5,198 nucleotides of DNA from an uncultured Sphingobacteriia bacterium (lineage in GTDB: Bacteria > Bacteroidota > Bacteroidia > Chitinophagales > Chitinophagaceae), in NCBI GenBank assembly GCA_945957225.1, contig CAMFKK010000210.1, positions 1 through 5,198 on the forward strand, written 5' to 3'. The notes under the pieces were generated by a model, which searched no databases, was not told where the DNA came from, and worked only from the letters and a program-made list of their open reading frames with translations. Positions 1 to 5,198 of the stretch are shown here, in pieces (the stretch's first letter is position 1; each line of letters starts with the position of its first letter). A program made the translations under genes and the position numbers.

Positions 1-930
1 GGCGTGCACGCCGATTCTTTGGCCAAGAGCATGGGCATTCAAGACGGAGATAATCTCTATGCCATTGACGGCAGGGTAGTGGAAGATTTTGGAACCATTG
101 TGCCTGATATTGTAACTTCCGATGCCAAGAAAATTACGGTGGTTAGAGCAGGTCAAAAAATTGACTTGGAGATCCCAGAAGCCCTTATTAAAAATCTGTA
201 TACCAAAGCTGGTAAGCGCGGAAGAGCTGGGGATCTTTCTGCAGACTTTATCAGTATGCGTTATCCCGCTATAGTTGATTCAGTTGCAAAAACTGCCAAA
301 TTTACATCAGGCAAATTTGCCAAGGGCGATACCTTGATTGCTTTTAACAAACACCCTTTCCAATACTTTCATGAATACGAAGCATTGAACAAAGGCTTTG
401 CGGATTCAGTGGTTGAGTTTACGGTGAAACGCGGTGCTGATACCGTTGCAGTTAAAGTACAATTGAATAATAAAGGTGCTGTTGGATTTTTCCGTAAGAC
501 TCCTTTTGCTATGTTTGGTACAGTGAGCAAAGACTATGGTTTGGCAGAGGCCATTCCCATGGGTTTTAATCGTTGTTTTGAAACACTGGATAGATATATT
601 ACTGGCATCAAACAAATCTTTACCGGTAAAGTAAATGCCAGTGAATCATTGGGTAGTGTGATCAGTATTGGAAATACATTCCCAGGTGTTTGGGACTGGC
701 AAAAGTTCTGGACACTTACAGGTATCTTTTCTATCATTTTAGCATTCATGAATATCCTACCTATTCCAGCATTGGATGGTGGTCACGCATTGTTCACTTT
801 GTATGAAATGATTACTGGCCGTAAACCTGGTGACAAGTTTATGGAATACGCACAGATGGTGGGTATGGTGCTGTTGTTGGGTCTAATGGCTTATGCCCTT
901 GGTCTTGACTTCTGGCGTTTGTTTAAATAG
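1..930 (+). CDS. rseP: RIP metalloprotease RseP (site-2 protease), C-terminal part
   Basis: This is the C-terminal 309 residues of an inner-membrane zinc protease that, in its family, cuts transmembrane anti-sigma factors and leftover signal peptides. The frame is open at base 1, so the start and the HExxH membrane segment lie upstream of the window; the GTG at 4 is internal. What remains begins in a PDZ domain (an LAKSMGIQDGDNLYAIDG stretch at about bases 16-72), continues into a second PDZ-like region (about 265-490, with a KGDTLIAFN core), and ends with two hydrophobic segments (about 705-765 and 855-915). Between and into these sits the hallmark NILPIPALDGGH at 751-786, whose Asp (775-777) is the third zinc ligand of the site-2 protease family. 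The protein ends in the usual way just after the last membrane segment. The family assignment is firm; the anti-sigma substrate in this organism is unknown. A hairpin right after the stop probably ends the transcript. Confidence 0.95.
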   Translation, partial: GVHADSLAKSMGIQDGDNLYAIDGRVVEDFGTIVPDIVTSDAKKITVVRAGQKIDLEIPEALIKNLYTKAGKRGRAGDLSADFISMRYPAIVDSVAKTAKFTSGKFAKGDTLIAFNKHPFQYFHEYEALNKGFADSVVEFTVKRGADTVAVKVQLNNKGAVGFFRKTPFAMFGTVSKDYGLAEAIPMGFNRCFETLDRYITGIKQIFTGKVNASESLGSVISIGNTFPGVWDWQKFWTLTGIFSIILAFMNILPIPALDGGHALFTLYEMITGRKPGDKFMEYAQMVGMVLLLGLMAYALGLDFWRLFK

Positions 931-936
931 TTTAAC

Positions 937-972
937 AGGTAGCATTCTTTGGAATGGCTACCTTTGCATTTT
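937..972 (+). terminator. Likely rseP terminator hairpin, overlapping the ssrA promoter
   Basis: The arm AGGTAGCATTC (937-947) pairs with GAATGGCTACCT (952-963), with one bulged G and a TTTG loop at 948-951. The T-rich tail TTTGCATTTT follows directly. The stem is strong, but the T tract is interrupted, so termination may be partial. The 3' arm shares bases with the TACCTTTG promoter box of the next gene. Confidence 0.6.
959..966 (+). promoter_or_regulatory. Bacteroidota-type -7 box of ssrA
   Basis: TACCTTTG matches the TAnnTTTG consensus used by the main sigma factor of Bacteroidota exactly. It lies six bases before the predicted 5' end of the mature tmRNA at 973, which fits transcription starting at or very near the mature end. 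No clear TTG-type -33 box is seen at the usual distance; TTTAA at 931-935 is the nearest weak candidate. Confidence 0.7.
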
Positions 973-1343
973 GGGGTCGTATTGGTTTTGACAGCATATG
1001 TCACGGTTGGTGTAAGCATGCAGTGCGTTGGATAATTAGCACTTGAATCTGAATATTCAAACTTCAAATGGCAATACTCAGTATGCCATGGCTGCTTAAT
1101 CAGTGATTAAGTAACCATTCGGGCCCCGGCTAAGGTTGGTCTCTTACCTCTTGCCGCCGCCGACTCAAAACAAAAGAGAATGCTGCAACGGAAGGCTGTG
1201 ACCGTTGCCTAAGACCATCCAGCTAAGCATTTGGTTGGTTTGTTTCTTTCCGGCTTGATGCCTACAAGCAATAAGAAAATACGCATGTAGAAAGCTAATG
1301 GTAGCGATGTTTGGACAGGGGTTCGACTCCCCTCGACTCCACT
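973..1343 (+). ncRNA. ssrA: Transfer-messenger RNA (tmRNA, SsrA), one-piece
   Basis: tmRNA with SmpB rescues ribosomes stalled on broken mRNAs and adds a degradation tag to the unfinished protein. The tRNA-like ends are plain: acceptor strand GGGGTCG (973-979) pairs with CGACTCC (1334-1340) over seven base pairs including one G-U, and the T arm has stem AGGGG/CCCCT (1317-1321 with 1329-1333) around loop TTCGACT. The 5' end continues with the conserved TTGGTTTTGACA stretch. The mRNA-like part lies at 1070-1099, and the tag stop codon sits in a perfect 7-bp hairpin (1095-1101 with 1105-1111), as in helix 5 of known tmRNAs. The GC-rich middle (about 1120-1290) should hold the later pseudoknots, which I did not fold in full. 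A1341 is the discriminator; CCA is not encoded (ACT follows the stem), so the 3' end must be added enzymatically. Both halves are in normal order, so this is not a permuted two-piece tmRNA. Confidence 0.97.
1070..1099 (+). other. tmRNA tag-peptide reading frame
   Basis: Read from a GGC resume codon at 1070, the template encodes GNTQYAMAA followed by TAA at 1097-1099; with the alanine carried by tmRNA the tag is A-GNTQYAMAA. The YA-x-AA ending is the ClpXP-type degron of SsrA tags, and a Gly-first tag agrees with other Bacteroidota tags as I recall them. A second in-frame TAA follows at 1112-1114. The exact resume codon is inferred from tag length and the family pattern; starting at AAT (1067) would add one Asn. 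Confidence 0.85.
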
Positions 1344-1345
1344 TT

Positions 1346-1387
1346 AAAAGGGTCTTGTGAATGTAGGTTTGCAAGACCTTTTTATTT
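1346..1387 (+). terminator. Intrinsic terminator of ssrA
   Basis: GGTCTTG (1351-1357) pairs perfectly with CAAGACC (1372-1378) around a 14-base loop, and the stem can be lengthened by AAAAG pairing with the following TTTTT (one G-U). The run of T after the stem (1379-1383, then ATTTT) completes a standard rho-independent terminator, placed directly behind the tmRNA. Confidence 0.85.
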
Positions 1388-1389
1388 TG

Positions 1390-1397
1390 TACCTATG
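1390..1397 (+). promoter_or_regulatory. Possible weak promoter box for the 407-residue gene
   Basis: TACCTATG differs from the TAnnTTTG box at one position, and a TTTG at 1368-1371 lies 18 bases before it. It would give a leader of roughly 55 bases before the TTG start at 1459. The upstream TTTG falls inside the ssrA terminator hairpin, so the match may be chance. The rest of the gap (1398-1458) is A/T-rich and shows nothing else I can support. Confidence 0.25.
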
Positions 1398-1458
1398 AAA
1401 GAAGGATATCAATTATTTTAGCAAGGTAGTATTACACATACTTTTATAAAATCAAGTT

Positions 1459-2682
1459 TTGAAGAGCCATTTTGTTCCATATTTTCCCTACCATTTGTTC
1501 AATATTGCAAGACATTATGTTGCATTATTAGCGTTATTCTTATTAAGTAATGGTATTAGCGCTAGTACCAATGATAGTATCCTTATTACGCAATTATTAC
1601 AAAAATTGGAAGATTTGCAAATCAAAGAAAATGGCATTTTTCCAAAAGGTTCCTTCCCTTCCTATAGAATGTATGCCTTAAATAAAACAAGATATAAGGC
1701 AGATGTGAATCCTTTTTTTACCGGGCTTATCTCCTTTACTTTACAGGATTTAATGCCTCATTTTTCTTCCTCCCAACAGCAAAAAGCTAGGCTAATCATC
1801 GATAGAGCAAAAGCTATTTATCCAAAGTTCAAGAATAGAAAATACCCGGAAAGGAATACCTATAATTTCTGGCCTACAGATACGGTTCAAATTTTTCCCA
1901 ATGGCGGTTGGTTAAATTTATTCAATCAACCTCAAGCATTGGCAGATGATTTTGACGATACGGTAATTCTTTTGATGGCACAAAACGCTAGTGATTCCGA
2001 GGCCCAAAAAGTGCATGAATTCATGCAATTGTTTAGAAATGGCTATAAGAAAAAGGTCAACAATACATTAGATGCATATAAAAACATTGGGGCGTATTCA
2101 ACTTGGTTTGGAGAGAAAATGCCCATTGATTTTGATATAAGTGTGATTTCAAATGTGTTGTATTTTGTTCAATGGTACCATCTGCCTTGGACGCAGGCTG
2201 ATAGTGCAAGTTTAACGCTGATGACCAAAATTATTGAAGACAAAACTTATATTAAAGCTGCTAACCTTATTTCTCCTCATTATGTATCCACCCCGGTCAT
2301 TTTATATCATATTTCTAGGCTAATGGCATTAAAACCTATTCCTGCACTTGAAACTTTAAAACCTTCTTTGATTGCTGAAACAGAAAAATTATTAACATCA
2401 ACAGATGCATTCTTGGATCAAGTATTGCTTAGTACCGCTTTACTTAGGTGGGGTAAAATGCCTCCTGCCATTACTACCCCTAAAGCCAATAGTATCAGCG
2501 AGTTAGTAGAAGATGATAGTTTTTGTTTCTTTATTGCCAATATAGCTTCCATGTTGCCCAATCCATATAAAAAAACGGTCACTGATTTAGGTATTGGAAG
2601 GTTTTATTATCATAGCCCTGGGTATAATTATCTGCTCTTATTAGAAAACCTAGTTTGGCAACAAAGAGGACTGTCAAAATAG
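1459..2682 (+). CDS. Exported protein of unknown function, possible alpha/alpha-toroid fold
   Basis: A 407-residue protein that I cannot assign to a named family. The start is TTG at 1459: an in-frame TAA at 1447 closes the frame above it, and the first in-frame ATG (residue 71) would remove the signal peptide. Residues 1-35 look like a Sec signal with a long n-region, hydrophobic core VALLALFLLS (21-30) and a likely cut after ISA (33-35). The rest is alpha-helical in character, with no further convincing membrane segment. Notable blocks are FPSYRMYALN (66-75), NPFFTGLISFTL (84-95), NFWPTD (136-141), FPNGGW (146-151), the acidic DDFDDT (163-168), FDISVISNVLYFV (225-237) and STPVILYHISRLM (277-289). 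The spacing and wording of the last blocks recall proteins with alpha-helical toroid folds (terpene-cyclase and prenyltransferase-like repeats). That is a weak resemblance by eye, not a functional call; DDFDD fits the DDxxD pattern, but an exported terpene synthase would be odd. It is probably a single-gene unit and looks richer in A/T than rseP. Confidence 0.85.
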   Translation: MKSHFVPYFPYHLFNIARHYVALLALFLLSNGISASTNDSILITQLLQKLEDLQIKENGIFPKGSFPSYRMYALNKTRYKADVNPFFTGLISFTLQDLMPHFSSSQQQKARLIIDRAKAIYPKFKNRKYPERNTYNFWPTDTVQIFPNGGWLNLFNQPQALADDFDDTVILLMAQNASDSEAQKVHEFMQLFRNGYKKKVNNTLDAYKNIGAYSTWFGEKMPIDFDISVISNVLYFVQWYHLPWTQADSASLTLMTKIIEDKTYIKAANLISPHYVSTPVILYHISRLMALKPIPALETLKPSLIAETEKLLTSTDAFLDQVLLSTALLRWGKMPPAITTPKANSISELVEDDSFCFFIANIASMLPNPYKKTVTDLGIGRFYYHSPGYNYLLLLENLVWQQRGLSK

Positions 2683-2688
2683 TTGACA
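2672..2688. repeat. Short inverted repeat across the stop codon of the 407-residue gene
   Basis: TGTCAA (2672-2677) and TTGACA (2683-2688) are perfect inverted copies separated by AATAG, which contains the stop codon. No T run follows directly, so it does not look like an intrinsic terminator. It may be chance. Confidence 0.3.
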
Positions 2689-2720
2689 ATATGGGCTGTC
2701 TAAATGGTTGATGGAAACTA

Positions 2721-2753
2721 TTTGTGTTCAATTTTTTTTTTGCTGTTTTTTTG
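2721..2753 (+). promoter_or_regulatory. Possible promoter with T-rich spacer
   Basis: A TTTG at 2721-2724 and TTTTTTTG at 2746-2753 (one mismatch from TAnnTTTG) are 21 bases apart, close to the usual spacing of Bacteroidota promoters. A run of ten T (2732-2741) fills the spacer. Transcription would start near 2760 and give a leader of about 27 bases. The match is degenerate in a T-rich stretch, so this is tentative. Confidence 0.3.
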
Positions 2754-2778
2754 TAAATTCATGACCAAAATTTACAAA
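2750..2778. repeat. Perfect 10-bp inverted repeat in the leader, possible operator
   Basis: TTTGTAAATT (2750-2759) and AATTTACAAA (2769-2778) are exact inverted copies with a nine-base spacer, ending eight bases before the ATG at 2787. The left arm overlaps the proposed -7 box. The centre-to-centre distance of 19 bases would suit a dimeric repressor, or the RNA could form a weak A/U hairpin over the start region. The symmetry is visible; the role is inferred. Confidence 0.5.
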
Positions 2779-2786
2779 CCCAGCTT

Positions 2787-3683
2787 ATGAAATCCTATTT
2801 TCTATTATTCCTTTCTGTAGTTCTGTCTTTTTCAGCTTTGGCGCAAAACACAAAGCCTGCTGAAAAATCTACCAAATCAGATATTGTTTTAAAAGTCAAT
2901 GGAGATGAAATGGTTGGCAAAATCACCAGCATCTCGGACAATGAAATCAAGTTTATTTATGAAGGTGAAACACTGGAATATACCATCAAGAAAACAGATA
3001 TTTTAAAAGTAACCTATAGTAGTGGCAGGGTGGAATTTTTTAATCGCCAGCAATTGCCTTCTGAAAAGAAAGAAGCTGCTGAACAATCACCCGCTCCACA
3101 GGCCAGTGCTAAACCTGCTCGTACTTATGAGGTAGCAGCTGGTGATCATCACAATAAAGTGGCCATTCTTCCCTTTGGATATATTCGTGATGGCCAATCA
3201 GGCGCAAAAGAGATCAGTATCAAGGTTCAAACAGACGCTTATACTTTTTTACAAAAACACTCTGCTGGATATACCTTATTAGACCCAAGAACTACCAATG
3301 CATTATTGATTAAGGCTGGCGTAACCAGAGACAATATTGAAGGATTTACCTGGGATGAAATTTGTAATATTTTGGGTGTTGAATTTATTGTAGAAGGAAC
3401 AGTGACCATTGTAAAAGGCATGCAATCATCTAGTACAAATTCAAGTTTTAACGCCAACAATGACGGAAATGGAAAATCTTACAATGGAAATACTAGGGCC
3501 TATGGTAGTACCACATCAACTACTGCGCAGTATTATGGAACAAGTGTTTTATTGAATGTGTTTAATGATAAGAACCAAAATATTTACACGGATAATCACA
3601 AGGCATTTTTGAATAGCACCAATGCCCAATACAATACCACATTGGAATATTTGTTAAAGCGAATTCCTTTGTACCGCAAATAA
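2787..3683 (+). CDS. Exported protein with CsgG/LpoB-like domain
   Basis: A 298-residue protein. Residues 1-19 are a clear Sec signal (MKSYFLLFLSVVLSFSALA, then QN). There is no lipobox cysteine, so it should be a soluble periplasmic or exported protein and not a lipoprotein. Residues 32-87 form a small beta-rich domain (DIVLKVNGDEMVGKITSI ... YTIKKTDILKVTYSSGRVEFFN) of a kind common in Bacteroidota exported proteins, resembling SH3/Sm-like barrels. A charged, Pro/Ala-rich linker (about 88-118) leads to residues 122-210, which start with NKVAILPFGYI and run through DAYTFLQKHSAGYTLLDPRTTNALL to GVEFIVEGTVTIV. That order, with a VAILPF strand and a later G-x-x-x-I-V-E-G-T strand, is the pattern of the CsgG / LpoB / TolB-N type fold. 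A Ser/Thr/Asn/Gly-rich insert (about 213-247) precedes the last strands and the basic end KRIPLYRK. ATG at 2787 is chosen because the signal peptide begins there. Family-level similarity is moderate; the actual role (secretion, envelope stress, cell-wall synthase activation) is not known. Confidence 0.88.
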   Translation: MKSYFLLFLSVVLSFSALAQNTKPAEKSTKSDIVLKVNGDEMVGKITSISDNEIKFIYEGETLEYTIKKTDILKVTYSSGRVEFFNRQQLPSEKKEAAEQSPAPQASAKPARTYEVAAGDHHNKVAILPFGYIRDGQSGAKEISIKVQTDAYTFLQKHSAGYTLLDPRTTNALLIKAGVTRDNIEGFTWDEICNILGVEFIVEGTVTIVKGMQSSSTNSSFNANNDGNGKSYNGNTRAYGSTTSTTAQYYGTSVLLNVFNDKNQNIYTDNHKAFLNSTNAQYNTTLEYLLKRIPLYRK

Positions 3684-3691
3684 ACATAATG

Positions 3692-3707
3692 CTTGAGCTT
3701 TCTCAAG
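3692..3707. repeat. Small hairpin between the promoter boxes of the luciferase-like gene
   Basis: CTTGAG (3692-3697) and CTCAAG (3702-3707) are perfect inverted copies around CTTT. No T run follows, so it is not a standard terminator for the preceding gene. It includes the TTG of the proposed -33 box and could be an operator, a stalling hairpin or chance. Confidence 0.35.
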
Positions 3708-3723
3708 GATTGAGATAACTTTG
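3693..3723 (+). promoter_or_regulatory. Bacteroidota-type promoter of the luciferase-like gene
   Basis: TAACTTTG at 3716-3723 matches TAnnTTTG exactly, and TTG at 3693-3695 lies 20 bases before it, the usual -33/-7 arrangement. Transcription starting about seven bases after the box would be near 3730, leaving a leader of only some seven bases before the ATG at 3737. This promoter makes the gene its own transcription unit. Confidence 0.6.
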
Positions 3724-3736
3724 GCAAAAGCATTTT

Positions 3737-4768
3737 ATGGAACTGGGTATTGGCATGTTTGGTGATTTGAATGTAAGACCTAATGGTACTATTCAAGATA
3801 CCGGAGAGCGTTTGAAAGAATTGATAGAAGAAATCAAATTCATGGATCAACTGGGGATTGATTTCTATGGAATTGGTGAACACCATCGCCCAGAATATGC
3901 AGTAGCTTCTCCTGAAATAGTATTAGCCGCCGCCGCATCTGTAACCAAAAACATTAAACTAGGATCTGCCGTTTCAGTTTTGAGCTCTTCGGATCCTGTT
4001 AAGTTATATCAAGACTTTGCCACTTTGGATCAACTGTCTGGTGGTAGGGCTGAACTCATGGCAGGTAGGGGAAGTTTTATAGAATCCTATCCACTCTTTG
4101 GTTATGATTTGGATGACTATGAAGCTTTGTTTGAAGAGAAGCTATCACTTCTAACGCAAATCAACCAATCACCCAAGATTACATGGAACGGTAAATTTAG
4201 AGCAGCACTCAAGAATCAATTGATTACACCAAGAGCTGTAGCGGATCATTTGAATATTTGGATTGCCATTGGTGGTACACCTGCATCAGTAGTTAGGGCT
4301 GCTAAATATGGTTTGCCTGCGATGTTTGCTATTATAGGTGGTGATCCGGCACAGTTTCAACCACTCTTTCAATACTATAAGGACTGCTATCAGGAGTTTG
4401 GTCACCCCATGGAAAAATTTCAAGTAGGTGTACACATGCATAGTTTTTTTGGAGAAGATGCGCAGCAAACAGCAGATGCCTATTATCCCATCTATTCTGG
4501 CCAAATGGATAGGATTGGCCGCAGCAGGGGCTGGCCTCCTTATCAACAAAGACAATATGAAGTTGGGAGAAGCGCCAGGGGGCATTTACTCATTGGAGAC
4601 GCCAATCAAGCCATTGATAAAATCTTGTACTTAAAAGAAATGTTTGGGCTAACGCGATTTTCTGCACATATGGATGTTGGTGGCCCAAGTCATACAACAC
4701 TGATGAAATCCATTGAAATTTATGGAACAAAAATTGCACCAAAGGTTCGGGAAGCTTTTAAGTCATGA
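3737..4768 (+). CDS. LLM-class flavin-dependent oxidoreductase (Atu2307-like subgroup)
   Basis: A complete 343-residue cytoplasmic enzyme of the bacterial luciferase-like superfamily, which uses reduced flavin (FMNH2 or F420H2) in a TIM-barrel fold. The N-terminal strand MELGIGMFGD, the GIGEHHRPEYAVASP block (residues 45-59), GSAVSVLSSSDPVKLYQDFATLD (76-98), then GRAELMAGRGSFIESYPLFGYDLDDYEALFEEKL (103-136) and the later IWIAIGGTPASVVRAA (174-189) are the conserved core. The wording is very close to the subgroup typified by Agrobacterium Atu2307 (structure 2I7G, TIGR03858 as I recall it), and the length is normal. The physiological substrate of this subgroup is not established; FMN is more likely than F420, since Bacteroidota generally lack F420. 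No signal peptide is present and no flavin reductase gene is adjacent. ATG at 3737 starts exactly at the conserved first strand. A separate promoter lies just upstream, and the next gene converges from the other strand. Confidence 0.93.
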   Translation: MELGIGMFGDLNVRPNGTIQDTGERLKELIEEIKFMDQLGIDFYGIGEHHRPEYAVASPEIVLAAAASVTKNIKLGSAVSVLSSSDPVKLYQDFATLDQLSGGRAELMAGRGSFIESYPLFGYDLDDYEALFEEKLSLLTQINQSPKITWNGKFRAALKNQLITPRAVADHLNIWIAIGGTPASVVRAAKYGLPAMFAIIGGDPAQFQPLFQYYKDCYQEFGHPMEKFQVGVHMHSFFGEDAQQTADAYYPIYSGQMDRIGRSRGWPPYQQRQYEVGRSARGHLLIGDANQAIDKILYLKEMFGLTRFSAHMDVGGPSHTTLMKSIEIYGTKIAPKVREAFKS

Positions 4769-4828
4769 TGTGAATTGCTAATCAAGTTGCTCAATTCTGG
4801 TTATGACATTGATTAAATAGTTGCCCTT
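4769..4828. other. Convergent intergenic gap, no clear terminator
   Basis: Sixty A/T-rich bases separate two converging stop codons. Two overlapping inverted repeats can be seen: GAATTG/CAATTC (4772-4777 with 4792-4797) and TAATCAA/TTGATTA (4779-4785 with 4809-4815). They are mutually exclusive, have loops of 14 and 23 bases, and neither is followed directly by a T run, so I do not call a terminator for either strand. Confidence 0.4.
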
Positions 4829-5198
4829 TTATTTTTTACCATAGTCAAAAACCAATTGGCAAAAAGCTTTTACGCCAACAATAAAACCAGATTCATCCAA
4901 ATAAAAATCGGGAGTATGATGTCCGGCTACTTCGGCAGGATTCTTTCCCTTTGTCATGCCACCCAAAGAGAAAAATAGGGTAGGTGCTTTTTTACCATAA
5001 AAAGAAAAATCTTCAGCTGCCGTGGTCCAGCTTGATTCTATTACTTGATCTGTTCCTGCTGCTTTCATCAAAGAAGGAACCATTTTTTTTGTTAGTGCTG
5101 GGTCATTATAATTCACTAAGGTTTGTGTAATAATTTCAACCGTTGCAGTAGCTCCAGCGCTCTCTGTCATACCCTTTACCATGCGCTTGATCTTATCA
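4829..5198 (-). CDS. M20-family amidohydrolase (M20D type), C-terminal part
   Basis: The last 122 or so residues of a metal-dependent amidohydrolase of the M20 peptidase clan (the amidohydrolase / IAA-amino-acid hydrolase / hippurate hydrolase group), which splits N-acyl amino acids or similar amides. The frame stays open to base 5198 (DKIKR precedes the first visible Met at 5182), so the gene continues outside the window and that Met is internal. Visible family marks are the Gly/Ala-rich strand after the dimerisation (lid) domain (ESAGATATVEI), the AAEDFSFYGKKAPTLFFSLG block (about bases 4948-5019), matching the family's AEDF-x-x-(10)-P-x-x-F-x-x-LG pattern, and HHTPDF (about 4904-4921), where one His is the C-terminal metal ligand. 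It ends normally with FDYGKK. The substrate, and whether the protein is exported, cannot be judged without the N-terminus. The gene converges on the luciferase-like gene. Confidence 0.92.
   Translation of the reverse strand, partial: DKIKRMVKGMTESAGATATVEIITQTLVNYNDPALTKKMVPSLMKAAGTDQVIESSWTTAAEDFSFYGKKAPTLFFSLGGMTKGKNPAEVAGHHTPDFYLDESGFIVGVKAFCQLVFDYGKK

Noticed and set aside
406..749. Two overlapping - strand open frames within rseP
   Set aside because: They are antisense to the conserved protease frame, and neither shows a domain or its own leader.
1165..1374. A 69-residue open frame on the - strand with an SRGESNPCPN stretch
   Set aside because: It is the antisense of the tmRNA 3' end and terminator; this kind of peptide is a well-known artefact of reading tRNA-like T arms backwards.
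1395..1421. Eight-codon frame (MKEGYQLF) after the ssrA terminator
   Set aside because: It is too short, lies 37 bases from the next gene with no overlap, and has no support beyond an ATG and a stop.
973..2682. Genomic island inserted at the 3' end of ssrA
   Set aside because: tmRNA genes are common integration sites and the next gene is A/T-rich, but no integrase, no repeat of the tmRNA 3' end and no mobile gene are visible in the window; the native terminator follows the gene directly.
2701..2741. Terminator for the 407-residue gene ending in the ten-T run
   Set aside because: Only a 4-bp stem (TTGA 2708-2711 with TCAA 2728-2731) precedes the T run, too weak to call; the T run fits better as a promoter spacer.
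3596..3886. A 96-residue open frame on the - strand across the intergenic promoter
   Set aside because: It overlaps the end of the CsgG-like gene and the conserved start of the luciferase-like gene in antisense, and its sequence has no recognisable domain.
4286..4634. Open frames of 99 (- strand) and 68 (+ strand) residues inside the luciferase-like gene
   Set aside because: Both are shadows of a strongly conserved coding region in another frame.

Overview
The window looks like a chromosomal segment of a Bacteroidota bacterium, probably near the Chitinophagaceae. Three things point there: promoter-like TAnnTTTG boxes in front of ssrA and the luciferase-like gene, a one-piece tmRNA with a Gly-starting tag and no encoded CCA, and A/T-rich genes with signal peptides and no strong Shine-Dalgarno sequences. 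The genus is an inference; no species marker is present.

Layout, left to right: (1) the C-terminal part of the site-2 intramembrane protease RseP, + strand, running in from outside the window and ending at 930; (2) a compact junction at 937-966 where a terminator-like hairpin overlaps the -7 box of the next promoter; (3) the complete tmRNA gene ssrA at 973-1343, with predicted tag A-GNTQYAMAA, followed by a good intrinsic terminator; (4) a 407-residue exported protein of unknown function (1459-2682, TTG start), possibly an alpha/alpha-toroid fold; (5) a 298-residue exported protein (2787-3683) with a small beta-rich N-terminal domain and a CsgG/LpoB-like C-terminal domain; its short leader holds a perfect 10-bp inverted repeat and a nine-codon ORF that overlaps the start codon; (6) a complete flavin-dependent luciferase-like oxidoreductase (3737-4768) with its own close promoter; (7) the C-terminal part of an M20-family amidohydrolase on the - strand (4829 to the window edge), converging on gene 6.

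The genes do not form an obvious pathway. RseP and tmRNA are both quality-control housekeeping functions, but they appear to be separate transcription units. The remaining genes look like ordinary single-gene units. I found no transposase, integrase, CRISPR array, phage gene or toxin-antitoxin pair, and nothing that makes a convincing new multi-gene system. The best candidates for something undescribed are the 407-residue secreted protein and the leader in front of the CsgG-like gene.
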